From positions 31,276,015 to 31,340,014 of the forward strand of contig NC_079415.1 of NCBI RefSeq assembly GCF_026213295.1: a stretch of 64,000 nt of DNA, in the 5' to 3' direction. Position numbers and translations under genes: made by a program. The notes below the pieces were generated by a model. That model had not been told where the DNA came from and searched no databases. It saw only the letters and a list, made by a program, of their open reading frames with translations. Below are positions 1-12,821 of the stretch, piece after piece. This DNA comes from Gadus chalcogrammus. Its lineage: Eukaryota; Chordata; Actinopteri; Gadiformes; Gadidae. Position 1 is the stretch's first letter, and every line of letters starts with the position of its first letter.

Positions 1-680
1 AAATAATAACAATTGTGTTGGAGAGGACACCACACACAACGCTGCACCGGGCGGCGGGCTGCGAGTTGGATTCCCTCCTGAGCAGCAGGGGGAGCTGCTG
101 AGCATGGTTAATGACTGGTCGCGGGCACAGCTCCTTCAGTCAATTTACTCTTCATAATGACGAATACTATTAATAATTCTATGTACTATACCAATACTAT
201 TATTATCATTAATAATAATAATAATAAAATACTGTAATGCTATTATTGTTTGGAACTTTTTGGAAACTTTTATTTCACGAATCAGTGCGGTGGCGTTGGG
301 TGAGCAATTAGCGTTTGTATGAAAGAGGGCGAGGCGTCACGGCTATTAGCTGTGATACTAACCGCATGGAGTTGCTATCTTAAAGGTTGAATCAGCGATG
401 TTGGGTGACGTCACTTCTGTTGGTATTTGAAGCGAGATCCCAAACAAACAGAGCCAGCTCGCCCCTCCCTTCCGTGTTTCATGCATCCAGTAAAAACCCT
501 ACAACACCCACCTCATTTCGGTGATTGGTTGGAATACTAATTATTTTGGTTTTAGTACCATTTGTTTTTGTGTACGATCTCGGAGAATAGGCGGCCAAAA
601 GAGACTTGTTTTTTTGACGGCCTGCTTATTGTGAAGGAAGCTAGCGGATCTTGAAGAAAGATCAGATGAATGTGGTGATC
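1..680. other. No gene recognised; flank of the LTR element
   Basis: AT-rich single-copy-looking DNA with a short (AAT)n run near 205-228. Short open frames here have no recognisable domain. The last bases before the LTR (677-680, GATC) may be the left target duplication. Confidence 0.5.
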
Positions 681-1071
681 TGTGGCAACCCGTCTCTGGC
701 ACAGCGCCCCTGTAGACCAAGGGGGCAGGTTGTGGAGGCGGTGTACCACCGATGGCGCCAGTAAGAGCATTGGTGCCAATCATTGAAATGCGGTTCACCT
801 GAGGAGCAGGTGTGGAAGCATGCTTTAAAAAGCATTCTTCCACACTCATTCAGGGCTCTCCTGGTTTGCGTGTGCAGAGAGACCAGTCGCCGTGGGTGAT
901 GTGATTCCACCCGGAGGAACAAGACTGTGGATACCTCCAAAGCTGGGTTTTGTTTGGTTTGATAGATATATAATTTATGTTTGAATAAAAGTGCCATTTG
1001 GGCTTTAAGTAAGCTCCAGTTTGTGTGCTGATTGGAAGGAGGCGGCTCACTCACCAAGCCGGGTTACCACA
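681..1071 (+). repeat. 5' LTR of the ERC/SAFB-carrying element
   Basis: 391 bp, TG...CA ends with 12-bp imperfect terminal inverted repeats. It contains a TATA-like stretch (GATATATAA near 963) and an AATAAA polyadenylation signal near 982, the expected U3-R layout compressed into about 400 bp. Confidence 0.88.
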
Positions 1072-1265
1072 TAAGGTGGAGGATGCGGGCAACTCGACCA
1101 ATCTACAGAATTTTTTTTAAGTAAACGCCCGACTTCCAACGGAGGCAGCTCGACCAAGTTACAGGTTTTCCTTTTCAATGGATGAACGAACCCCAATGCA
1201 GAGCCTCGACCGAGCCACAGGTTTTTCAGTGGACGCCCGAAACCTGATGCAGAGCCCCAACGGAG
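1072..1265 (+). other. Leader with PBS candidate and a degenerate tandem repeat
   Basis: Follows the 5' LTR. Three imperfect units of about 55-65 bp are recognisable by the recurring TCGACC..ACAG..TTTT motif, starting near 1087, 1146 and 1204. The first open-frame ATG (1178) lies inside this repeat, so the N-terminus of the encoded frame is leader sequence, not host gene. Confidence 0.45.
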
Positions 1266-1309
1266 CTGCGGCTCCCAACCAGAGAGAAACTGAACTCCTC
1301 CTCCTCCGA

Positions 1310-1670
1310 GAGGCGGTCCAGCGGCTCGAGCAGAGCGCCACGCTCAACGAGAAGAGCAAGCAGATCCAGGAACAGCCCGAGGAGAAGGGCACCCTGAACA
1401 GGGAGTTCCAGGACCTCAAGGACACGCTGGAGGTTAAGGAGCGGAAGGTCAATGAACAGGAACAGGATGGAGAACCTGCAGGAACAGCTTCGGGACAAGG
1501 AGAAGCAGATGGGCAGCCTGAAAGGGAGGGTCAAGTCGCTGCAGGCGGACACCTCCAACACAGACAGCGCCCTCACCACGTTGGTGGAATCCCTCGCTGA
1601 GAAGGAGCATATCATCCAGCGGCTGAAGGGACAAAGGTTCCAGGATGACCAGGAGAAAGGTGAGGAGCTG
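1310..1670 (+). pseudogene. ERC/ELKS-like coiled-coil fragment, frameshifted
   Basis: The frame opened at 1178 reads through segments such as LNEKSKQIQ, EEKGTL, DLKDTLEVKERKVN. After a shift near 1455 it continues in another frame with ENLQEQLRDKEKQM, RVKSLQADTSNTDSALTTL and AEKEHIIQRLK. These match, in order, the central coiled coil of ERC1/ERC2 (ELKS/CAST), presynaptic active-zone scaffolds that bind RIM, Munc13 and liprin. Compared with the family, about two bases are missing between KERKVN and ENLQEQL, explaining the shift. About 115 residues of a protein of roughly 1000 residues are represented, without introns, between two LTRs. The family assignment is from remembered motifs, not a search. 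Origin by capture of spliced mRNA is inference. Confidence 0.72.
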
Positions 1671-1885
1671 GTGGCCAGCGGGACTACGCTGGAGAGGATG
1701 AAGGTGGAGCACAAGATGGCCCTGGAGGAGACTGCCGCCAGACACGAGGCCCACAGTATGGACTGGTTCCGGGTTCGATGAAGGAGCTGGAAGAGAACCG
1801 GCAGGTCGCCCAACTGAGCTTCAACGTCGGTCCCCAGCCCCAGCCGATTGAGACTCGTCAGGACAGACGGGTTACAGCGCCATCT
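1671..1885 (+). other. Unassigned coiled-coil stretch between the two host-like parts
   Basis: Continues the frame of the ERC-like part with a charged helix (ERMKVEHKMALEETAARHEA) and ends in a TGA at 1779-1781 that overlaps an ATG in the next frame (ATGA). That frame continues with MKELEENRQVAQ and a proline/glutamine-rich linker. I do not recognise its source. The ATGA overlap could be chance or a frameshift scar. Confidence 0.4.
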
Positions 1886-2246
1886 GGACGGGCAGCCCAG
1901 CCGAGGCGACGCAACCGAGATGTGGAGAGGCGGGATCGTATCCGTCAGTTCCAAGAGGGGGAGGAATGGGAGCACCTGATCCGCAAGAGGAACTGGCTGG
2001 AGGTGGAGAAGCGGCGCCTGGACGCCGACTGCAAGGAGCTGCAGTTCCTGGAGCGTGAGCGGCAGCGCATCAGGTTTTGAGCGCCGGCGTGAGCGGTACG
2101 GGTTACAGCGGGAGCTGGTCGAGCTGCGCCGGCAGCAGGAACAGCTACGCTTCGGGCAGGACTACCGCTCCGGTAAGACGTCCTACAGGTTCCAGGGGGG
2201 GTCACCGGCCGGGGCGGACCAACGCCAACACCCTATCCAGCCTTGA
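1886..2246 (+). pseudogene. SAFB-like Arg/Glu-rich coiled-coil fragment, frameshifted
   Basis: The frame from 1778 gives RRRNRDVERRDRIRQF, EVEKRRLDADCKEL and FLERERQRI, then shifts near 2073 into ERRRERYGLQREL and ELRRQQEQLRFGQ, ending at 2246. This Arg/Glu-rich helix followed by ELRRQQEQLR(Y/F) resembles the C-terminal half of scaffold attachment factor B (SAFB, SAFB2, SLTM), nuclear RNA/DNA-binding proteins. Other RE-rich coiled coils could look alike, so this call is weaker than the ERC one. The three shifts across 1178-2246 mean the interior is not now one open frame. The segment ends about 55 bp before the 3' LTR. Confidence 0.55.
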
Positions 2247-2287
2247 CGCGGGTTGCTGGTCAGTCAGAGTTGCCCCGAGCATTCATC

Positions 2288-2301
2288 AAAGGGTGGAGGA
2301 G
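2288..2301 (+). promoter_or_regulatory. Polypurine tract
   Basis: Purine run with a single T, abutting the TGTGG of the 3' LTR. This is where plus-strand DNA synthesis is primed in LTR retroelements. Confidence 0.75.
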
Positions 2302-2703
2302 TGTGGCAACCCGTCTCTGGCACAGCGCCCCTTGAGACCAAGGGGGCAGGTTGTGGAGTCGGTGTACCACAGATTTTCAACAGATGGGGCCAGTAAGAAC
2401 ATCGGTGCCAATCATTGAAATGCGGAGCACCTGAGGAGCAGGTGGGGAAGCATGCTTTAAAAAGCATGCTTCCACACTCATTCAGGGCTCTCCTGGTTCG
2501 CGTGTGCGGAGAGACCAGTCTCCGTGGGTGATGTGATTCCACCCGGAGGAACAAGACTGTGGATTCCTCCAAAGCTGGGTTTTGTTTTGTTTGATAGATA
2601 TATAATTTATGTTTGAATAAAAGTGCCATTTTGGCTTTAAGTAAGCTCCAGTTCGTGTGCTGATTGGAAGGAGGCGGCTCACTCACCAAGCCGGGTTACC
2701 ACA
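2302..2703 (+). repeat. 3' LTR of the ERC/SAFB-carrying element
   Basis: 402 bp; same ends and AATAAA as the 5' LTR. It carries an 11-bp insertion or retained segment near 2370-2380 relative to the 5' copy. Confidence 0.88.
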
Positions 2704-3719
2704 GATAATTTATGTTTCGGCCTAGAATCGCTGATGCAACCTTTAAGCTGTCGGGCCTCACTCTACGTCATTCAAGACGTAACCGAGCCTCCGTTGCCTC
2801 ACTATATTCAACTATTTATTTAGGAATGTTTTTGTGGATTTTAGGTCGGTTTGTGGAAAGGGAATTCTACTATACAGAAACGCTGTCCCTGCATTAAGCT
2901 TCAGAAACTACCTACTTTCTGCTCATCGCATCATTCAGGCCCTTCCAGTTATTATATGAGATTGAAATTGCAATTCATCATCGGCGTATGGGTTTGAGGG
3001 TTCTAGTTTTGAGGGTGCTGGTGTTTGTATGATTTCGACCATAAATAAGCAACACACAACGTTGAACCAAACTAATCAAAGTCATCTCCTCCACCCGAAT
3101 GAGGTGAACAGCCCTCATAGAAATCGAGCTCTTTGTATTCTCGAGTGCCCGGTCGCTGCACGACACAGAACTTATAATAGCAGAGCTGCTATTAGCCTTT
3201 GTCAAGGCTCACCAGTAAAACATTTTGTGCCCTCTGCAGGACCTTGCATCAATATGCTTTCTGCGTATTCAAACCTGTTTCTCCGAGACTGGCAGTCTAT
3301 CAAAGACAGGCAGGGGGGAGCAGAGTACAATGAAAATACTGATTTAAAATGTACAATGGGAAAGGACTAGCACATCCTTTTGAGTAGAGAAAATAACCAA
3401 ACACTAAATCCATAAATAAATCAACTGTAGCCGTCGGACTCTGATCGTTTATATGTAAACGTGTGTATCACTTCCAGCACGGGTTTGGGTGTTGTATTTT
3501 CGCCACACCATAATATAGTGCTCCAAGTTAATGTCCTTTAGCCCCCCGGTCTCTAAAGCCATGTAGAAGCATATAGGCCATGTGAGGATCATGTACATGT
3601 ATTTTCTTTTGAAATAAGCCCTGACAGGTATTCCCGCATTGCAAGTATGCAGGCATACCCTTATTTCTCATGATACAATGAAACATGATACAATCTCCAG
3701 GATTACTTTGTTTACTGCT
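2704..3719. other. No feature recognised
   Basis: Mixed-composition DNA; the short open frames present have no recognisable domain and no codon-like pattern. Confidence 0.5.
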
Positions 3720-4007
3720 GACAGGTATCTACTTCACTGAATGTACGCACTTATTGTATGTCGTACGTCCTGGCACAAAAAAGAATCAATACTTCATTGC
3801 GTAGCACCTTGTTCTAACTATCTCTGTTGTATACGGGAATGGGTGAACCTAACGATTGTTAGTGCTTGGCACTTGGTTCTATGAACATCCTTAATGTACC
3901 GAGAGCGATATATTGTTGTTTCTCCTTCTTCTGTCAAATGTACTTATTGTAGGTCGCTTTGGATAAGAGCATCTGCTAAATGCCCTGAATGTAAATGAAA
4001 ATGTAAA
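3720..4007 (+). mobile_element. 3' end of an L2-clade (UnaL2-type) LINE or its SINE
   Basis: Ends with CTTATTGTAGGTCGCTTT, then GGATA, a diverged right arm (AGAGCA), CTGCTAAATG and short TGTAAATG-like repeats at 3940-4007. The hairpin form CGCTTT-GGATA-AAAGCG is the 3' recognition structure known from eel UnaL2 and partner SINEs. Upstream sequence lacks a tRNA-like head, so a truncated LINE 3' UTR is more likely than a SINE. Confidence 0.65.
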
Positions 4008-4663
4008 AACAGTTGAGGACTAGTATAACAGCAGAGTGATCTCCCACCGCGCCCCCCCTACGGTTGTGGAGTACCCTCCAGAATCAAACCGTCATGGCCC
4101 CCCTGACCACTCCTCCTCATCGCGGACTCCAGCTTTGTTCAATTCGTCTCAGAACAGATTTACTTACCACAAGGCCGTCGATGGGACCGATTGCGTCTGA
4201 GCCTCGCGATCGGGGGGGCCCTAAAGGGACACCTAAGAGGTCAGATCATCTCCCGAGCGCGGCCATTAGGAGGGAAACAATAAGGGACGTGCCGGGGCCC
4301 TAATTACGAACATCAAGGCTCTGGACGTGCTCCTATCGGCCCGCTTAAGCCCTGGCCTGATCAAAGGAGGAGGGGATTACACGCAGAAATTCAACCTACT
4401 AACAACAACGGAGGCGGAGAAGCTCTGTATCCCGTTACGGATTTAACAAAGGGAGAGTTAAGCCTTCCCAGATACTTGCCCACCAAACCCCGCCAGAACG
4501 CAGCATCTCAAATCATCCCTCGGATTATGGGGCGTCCGCGGGTTTATTGACTGGAAATCCACAAAAATAACAGCCAGTTGAAGTTTTTATTACGACTTGT
4601 GCTCCTCAAACTCTCGCAGTCGTCGAGAGTCGTTTAGTTCGCGTTTTTACCCAAATCTTAGCA
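4008..4663. other. No clear feature; possibly decayed LINE
   Basis: GC-richer than its surroundings, with no open frame I recognise. It lies just upstream of L1-like fragments and may be their eroded 5' continuation. Confidence 0.3.
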
Positions 4664-5258
4664 ATGCCGATGATTGGCGTTGAGAACAAGGCAGAACAAG
4701 AATTATGTTTTTTTTATCTCGAGGGAAGGATCACCGCTATATCGTCACTTCCAAGGAGGAAGACCCCTGAGATCTATCAGAGGATTAAAGAGTTGAGTAA
4801 GGAATTGAAAGATTATAAACTCACTCCTCCGCAAGGTTTACTGTGAATCATTGTTGATTAACGGTCTTCCACTAAGGTCCCACCAAGCGACTATTAATGT
4901 TTTATTAAAGACAGATCAGGACCCAGTCGGCTGTTGCTCATAGAGACCAATTTGCTCTGGGAGCTGCGATGGAAAATTGTTTTCTCCAATGCTCCGGCAC
5001 TTTGTCTTAAAATGTTCCTTCCCCGTGTTAACTCAGACGACAAGACTCGACGGGTATCGTTCCCGGCAGTCGTATTTTAACTGGAGACGTATTTTTAAAT
5101 AAAATGTACTCACCCGATCTAATATAATAACGTCTCAAGAGGCAATAGCGTCATTTGATGCTGTGAAAGCGTTTGATAAGGTGGACTGGGACTGTTTGCT
5201 TAATGTTCTGGCTCAGTTTGGATTCAGCACTAAATTAACTGGCTAATTAGACTCAAGC
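4664..5258 (+). pseudogene. Decayed L1-clade LINE ORF2 fragment (start of reverse transcriptase)
   Basis: Three collinear pieces can be read in shifting frames. A basic helix (RIKELSKELKDYK, about 4783-4821) sits where L1 ORF2 has its linker before RT. DQDPVGCCS-stop-RPI (about 4915-4953) matches the L1 motif KDP..CSSYRPI. FDAVKAFDKVDWDCLLNVL followed by AQFGFS (about 5155-5230) matches RT motif A with its catalytic Asp and the helix after it. The frame then ends; the YxDD motif is absent. It is heavily broken. Confidence 0.6.
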
Positions 5259-5390
5259 ACAATTCCAACTGCCTCAGTGGCGGTACAGTAAGCTACTTGA
5301 CAGTATGTGACCTGGATTCAGACGTCAACAAAAATGTAAGGTGACAAACAACAAACCCCATTGTTGGCAAACGCACGAGGAAAGACGGGC

Positions 5391-5430
5391 ACACACACAC
5401 ACACGCGCACACGTACACACGCACACACCA

Positions 5431-5477
<47 letters not shown>
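5391..5477. repeat. (CA)n microsatellite, imperfect
   Basis: CA repeats interrupted by CG, TA and CC steps at the start, pure in the last about 40 bases. Confidence 0.95.
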
Positions 5478-5478
<1 letters not shown>

Positions 5479-5539
5479 GCCGACGGACTGGGGGGACAAA
5501 GGGGACAGTTGTGGGGGGGCCCAAGGCAGAGGGGGGGCC

Positions 5540-5679
5540 CATGACCAAAAAAAATAAAATAAATAAATAAATAAATTATATTTTACCTCGGCCCCCCCCC
5601 CCCCCCCCCCCCCCCCGTCAACAATAGCTCCGGACCCCCCCCCCCCCCCCCCGTCAACAAACTGGCGCAGGGGGGCCCA

Positions 5680-5736
<57 letters not shown>
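5540..5736. repeat. Compound tract: (AAAT)n, two long poly-C runs, (CA)n
   Basis: An (AAATA)-like run near 5550-5577, then C runs of 25 (5592-5616) and 18 (5635-5652) bases, each followed by CCGTCAACAA, then (CA)n at 5681-5736. The duplicated CCGTCAACAA after each C run points to a local tandem duplication. Confidence 0.9.
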
Positions 5737-5739
<3 letters not shown>

Positions 5740-6182
5740 CCATACACACACCGAACCCCCCCCGACATTCAAACTGTGTCATTACTGTCCAGTCACGCAG
5801 GGCCACACTGCCGCCCCGGTTCAGAATCACTCGTAGCGCGCCCAAAAACCCATTTCCCTTTCCTAACTCGGGCGTAATGCGATCGCGCCGCCGCTAAATT
5901 GCCGCGATAACCTTTATCAGAGCTGAGGTGAGGGACCCGAATCGCCGCCTCGGCCGTACCTCCGCGGGGCTACAGAAACAAGACGGACGCTTAATTATCT
6001 ATTTTTTTTCCTTTTTCACTCCGGCCGCGACTGGCCAACATTTGGACCCGTGCCAGACGGGGCAACGTTCGGAGGGCAGCGGAAGCTTCCGGACTCCGGC
6101 TGTCAGGCGCACGGTTTGGTATTTTGCCGGCGGTTCGAGCAGAGAACCTAGTAAGTGGACGACGTCTGAGGGAATGCGTACG
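5737..6182. other. No feature recognised
   Basis: GC-rich stretch between repeats; no coding or RNA signal found. Confidence 0.45.
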
Positions 6183-6445
6183 CATTGTGTGCGTGTCTCT
6201 GTGTCTGTGTGTGTTTTTGTGTGCTTGGTTGTTTAAATGTGTGATGGTGTTTGTTTGTGTGCTTGTGTAGGTTTAAATGTGTGTTTGAATGCTTATGTGT
6301 GTGTGGTTTGTGGATTGTGTGTCTGTGTGTGTGCGTTTGCATTTGTGTATTCTAATGCTGTGTGTTTGGTTTCTAGTTGTGTGTGTCTGTGTGTGCATGT
6401 GTACTTGAATTCTTGTGTGAGTGTATGTGTGTGTGTTTGGCCGTG
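6183..6445. repeat. Degenerate (GT)n array
   Basis: GTGTGT blocks broken by TTTGTG, CTTG and AATG words; an old, diverged dinucleotide array. Confidence 0.9.
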
Positions 6446-8438
<1,993 letters not shown>

Positions 8439-8710
8439 TCCTTTCTAATTATCAGCAGGCAGCCAACCGTTGGAGCGAGAGCCAAACCGTAATATTAGTA
8501 AAACAACGTCAACACCCCGACAAGAAAGGAGCCAACCAGGTACGTCAGCAGGAAAACACAGAAAACTGTTGTTCTGCATCCTTTCAAAATAAAAGACCCA
8601 AAGGAGAGTTGATGAGTGCGCTGTATTTTGGGATATCTGTGAGGGACACGTTGCAATCGGAGCGACTCGTCACACTAATTAACCTACACACATAATGAGC
8701 TTGAATGAAT

Positions 8711-9046
<336 letters not shown>

Positions 9047-9501
9047 TGCCTCCACTCTCTCCGTCTCCCCCCTCTCTCCGTCTCCCCCGTCTCTACGTCT
9101 CCGCCCTCTCTACGTCTCCGCCCTCTCTACGTCTCCCCCGTCTCTACGTCTCCCCCCTGTCGCCTCCCTCTCTCTCTATGACTCCAACCTGTCTTCCCAT
9201 CTCTCCGTCTCCCCCCTCTACAACTCCCCCTTTTTGTCTCTCCCCCCTCTTCGTCTCTCCCCCTCTCCACGTCTCCCCCATCTCTACGTCTCCCCCCTGT
9301 CTCCCCGCTCTCTCTGTCTCCCCCCTGTCTCCCCCTCTCTCTGTCTCCACCTCTACAACTCCCCCCTCTTCTTCTCTCCCCCGTCTTCGTCTCTCCCTCC
9401 TCTACGTCTCCTCCCTCTACAACTCTCCCCTCTTCGTCTCCCCCCTCTATAACTCCCCCCTCTTTGTCTCTCCCCCCTCTACATCTCCCACCTCTCCAAG
9501 C

Positions 9502-9546
<45 letters not shown>
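9047..9546. repeat. CT-rich minisatellite (TCTACGTCTCCCCC-type), then (CT)n
   Basis: Repeating words CTCTACGTCTCC, CTACAACTCCCC and CTCTTCGTCTCC with a period near 12-15 bp, ending in (CT)n at 9508-9545. It reads as a 197-residue Ser/Pro/Leu-rich frame, which is a repeat artefact. Confidence 0.9.
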
Positions 9547-9550
<4 letters not shown>

Positions 9551-9852
9551 TATTGTTCTACTTGCTAGCAATGTCACCAAATCCTAATTGGTGGTTGTGT
9601 TATCCATCTGTGGTAGGTAACGTGTCAATCATGTACTGAGAAAAGCCTGCACTGTTTCTTTAAGAGGAAGTGTTGCCCCTGGATACCGTCAGGAATGCGC
9701 TCTGACCTTCAGGAGAAGTTATGCACGGTTGTGCATCGCAATCGAGATGGAAGTTGCTATTAAGCCGTTTGATGATGCGTTGCGATTTTCCGTTGAATAC
9801 TTTTTCATTTAAGTTTTGTTCATATTTCACCAGGGGAATTAATGTTATAAAA
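9547..9852. other. No feature recognised
   Basis: Unique-looking spacer between the CT minisatellite and the 3' end of the first Tx1-like LINE. Confidence 0.45.
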
Positions 9853-9981
9853 GACACAGTTAAAAAAAGAGCTTCACCTCATGCTCAGTGCATACTGCAG
9901 AAGTGAAGCACCACAGGTCCCTGAAGTCTTCCATTGTGCCCATTAATGAGTGGTACCTGAAGTCCACCCTGACTCTGGCCT

Positions 9982-10737
9982 TCACCAGGAGACACCCCTT
10001 AAAAATGCTGAACTGATGCGTGAAAGAGCAAACCTGTCTAACCTAGCTAAAGATAACACTGGTTCTCTGCTGTGGACCCAAGTGTACTGTTTTGCATTGC
10101 GGTGAGTCTTTCCCCATGCATCACTCAGACTGTGATTTTCCATTAGCGATAGCATAGCCTTCCGAGAGGGTGCGTGTGGTTCTGGGTGGTTTCTATCATA
10201 AGTATCGTTTGCTGTGCAGCTAAAATCCCCTCCTAAAAATAAATAATCTTCTGGCGCACACTGATTTAAAATCAAACTGAGTTCATTTAAAAACTGAACT
10301 CTGCTAGGGCCAGAATTAGGAGCATACACATTAATAAATACAATATCGAACCACTCATACTTTGCTTTAACCACCAGAAGTCTTCCCTTCACCCGCTCCT
10401 CCACCACATGCGATACAGGGCAAAAGTCTTTTGAAAAAAGGAGAGCCACTCCCGCGCTTGTGCTTTTAAAATGGCTTAAAAAGACCTGTCCGTCAAACTC
10501 CCTCCTCCAGTCTGTTTCATTAAAAACATCAATATGGGTCTCCCGCAGCATCATTACATTCATTTTTTTCAGTTTCAAAGTTTCAAAGATGCAAGCCCTC
10601 TTCCTCACATCTCTAGCTCCATTCACATTGAGAGTGGAAAGTTTAAAGTGACTCATTAAAGCTGATGTTATGAGAGACACACAGGCTAGCAGAGACAGCA
10701 GGCACACTGCTTTATATACCCTCTGCATCTTCAACAT
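9982..10737 (-). pseudogene. Tx1-like ORF2, endonuclease domain only
   Basis: 251-codon open frame. From residue about 29 it is an APE-type endonuclease: LSTLNVNGARD (motif with catalytic Asn), then LRETHID (metal-binding Glu), KYEWFDIVFINVYAPN, FLGGDFSCTAND (catalytic Asp/Asn) and RLDRF near the end. The true start is probably the internal Met before SHFKLSTLNVNG. The expected C-terminal SDH motif and the whole RT are lost to the internal deletion. Related to the endonuclease of copy B at 14640-15240. No stop or shift occurs in the frame, suggesting fairly recent insertion. Confidence 0.85.
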
Positions 10738-10744
10738 TGCTGAG

Positions 10745-12160
10745 CTCTTTTGCTAGTCTCTGTCCAATTTTTTTCAATCTGTAATACCTCCCTCCCCTCT
10801 GATGTTCATCTGAGATTTTACAGATAGCAGCAGCATTTTTTTGTCTGCAAAATATTTATCATACTGGACATTCTTCATATCTTTTGTTTTTTTTCCAAGA
10901 ACACCTGTATACTATGTACTGAGTACATCCCATCCAGCTGTGAAGCAGAAGCCAGTGGTGAGTCAGTGAGGGGCTGGCTGTCTGTTACACAGTCCTCCTC
11001 CTCCTCCTCCTCCTCCTCCTCCTCCTCCTCCTCCTCCTCCTCCTCCTCCTCCTCCTCCTCCTAACTAGACTCTGTCTCCTCACCACTAGACTCTGTCTGC
11101 TCCTCCCTAGCTGTTTTCTATGCTTTAGAGCCACAGGTTTCACTGGCCAGTTTCCTTTTAAGAAGGGGAGCCTTACACCTACTGTCTTCCTCCTCCATCA
11201 ACCCACCCTGACTGTCACTCTGCTCTACTGCAGCAGAGCTGGGCCCAGCCTCTAAAAACTCTCTGCTGGTTCTGTAATAATATTGTCCCCCTTCTCCTGA
11301 GCAACACACTCACTTTTCATTGTCAACACATAATAGAAAAAAACTTTCAGGATTTTTAAGAACCTGCTTTCCAATTTCAACATTTTCATCATCATGAGTT
11401 GCCTTTTTTGGATTTTCCCCACACTGCTTTGCAGTTACAACATTTTCTTCTGTGATCTCAATGCTTGCAGCCCGCTGTTTTACAGCGTCCACATTTTTGG
11501 AGGAGCCTGCTGTCGCCTCAGCAGGCTCAGCCCGATTTTCGGGGGCTATTTCCGGGCAAGCTCTGACTAAATGCCCTTCTTTCCCGCAGCCAAAACACTT
11601 TAGAGTTCCAGAGTTTAAAGTCATCCACCCTTAATTGAAAAACTTAGTTCACTGTCCTTCTTGTCCAGAATCATGTGCACTTGCCGTCTGTGTGACACTA
11701 AATGCCGCAGCAGGGGAGACTTGCATCCCGACGGCAGCTTCCTGATTGCAGACACTATTTTCCCGTGCCTCGAAAGTTCCCGAACCAGAACCTCGTCGCC
11801 GATGAACGGAGGGATGTTAGAGATAGTAATCCTCGCTGCCGGCGTTGTAAGCGGAGACACGGACATAAACAAATCCACAACGATCCCAGATTCCACCACT
11901 TTGTTTGCCTTGGCCACACTGTCCACAAATATAACGACCCCTCTGTTCATCCGGGCCGCGGACCTGATGCTGCTGTGCCCGACCACACCTGCCACTGCCA
12001 GACTGCAGTCCTCCACTGAACACGGGAAGAAGGTGGAGATCTTGAAGCCATGCATGCGGCTGAACTCCCCGAACGCCACCATACTCCAGGCGCACTGAGC
12101 AGTGGCCGCTGGTCGATCGCGAAAAAACAGCTCAAAGTAACGCCAAAACCCACCAAACAC
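10745..12160 (-). pseudogene. Tx1-like ORF1 (RRM-like plus CCHC zinc knuckle), broken
   Basis: The first 180 codons (12160-11621) include an RNA-binding-like fold (TISNIPPFIGDEVLVREL, SRHGKIVSAIRKLP). A 17-base deletion relative to copy B then shifts the frame. The next frame (11624-11310) holds the zinc knuckle CFGCGKEGHLVRAC, the nucleic-acid-binding motif of LINE ORF1 proteins. A TGA at 11310 interrupts it; the same frame resumes to 11118. An acidic region follows in which a (TCC)n array (10993-11062) encodes Glu or Gly runs. Last comes a C-terminal segment close to copy B's (MLLLSVKSQM.IRGEGG..). The protein would coat LINE RNA and act as chaperone; this copy is dead. Confidence 0.78.
10993..11062. 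repeat. (TCC)n trinucleotide array inside Tx1 ORF1
   Basis: About 23 TCC units, in the acidic C-terminal region of ORF1, where GGA/GAG codons give Gly or Glu. Confidence 0.95.
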
Positions 12161-12285
12161 CTCGCAAAACCTTTACCCCACTATATTTACAACATTTACT
12201 GAAAAAAACGATGAAAAAAGTTCACAAAAACTTCTCAAAATCGCTCTCACACACACTCCGCAAAACTCGCTCCATCCGCTCAATC

Positions 12286-12720
<435 letters not shown>

Positions 12721-12821
12721 TGATTTTGAAAATAACTTTTCTTTCTTCAATAATTACCTTTTAAACACCGACAAAAAAAACTTTTGATTATACAGTTATA
12801 ATTAATAAATAAACACACTCA

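Larger units (their letters stand above)
681..2703 (+). mobile_element. LTR retroelement carrying host-like coding sequence instead of gag-pol
   Basis: Two direct repeats (681-1071 and 2302-2703) begin TGTGGCAACCCG and end CGGGTTACCACA. They flank a 1.23-kb interior. A purine tract (2288-2301, AAAGGGTGGAGGAG) lies immediately before the 3' LTR, the position of a polypurine tract. A primer-binding-site candidate starts TGGAGGATGCGGGC at 1077, a few bases after the 5' LTR; I could not match it to a tRNA. By eye the LTRs differ at roughly 18 positions plus one 11-bp indel, so insertion is not very recent. The flanks GATC / GATA may be a mutated 4-bp duplication. No protease, RT, RNase H or integrase is encoded, so the element is non-autonomous. 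The interior encodes ERC-like and SAFB-like coiled coils (see those entries). Confidence 0.88.
9853..12285 (-). mobile_element. Tx1-like LINE copy A, internally deleted
   Basis: Read on the minus strand from a 5' leader (about 12285-12161) through ORF1 (about 12160-10760) and the endonuclease half of ORF2, then directly into the last about 45 residues of ORF2 and the 3' end near 9853. The deletion junction lies near 9984, where the endonuclease ending ..FKGCLLV meets KARVRVDFRYHSLMG. That second peptide belongs to the ORF2 C-terminus, as shown by copy B at 12910-12950. The whole reverse transcriptase is missing, so the copy cannot move by itself. Tx1-like elements are L1-group LINEs, often site-specific. 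Confidence 0.82.
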
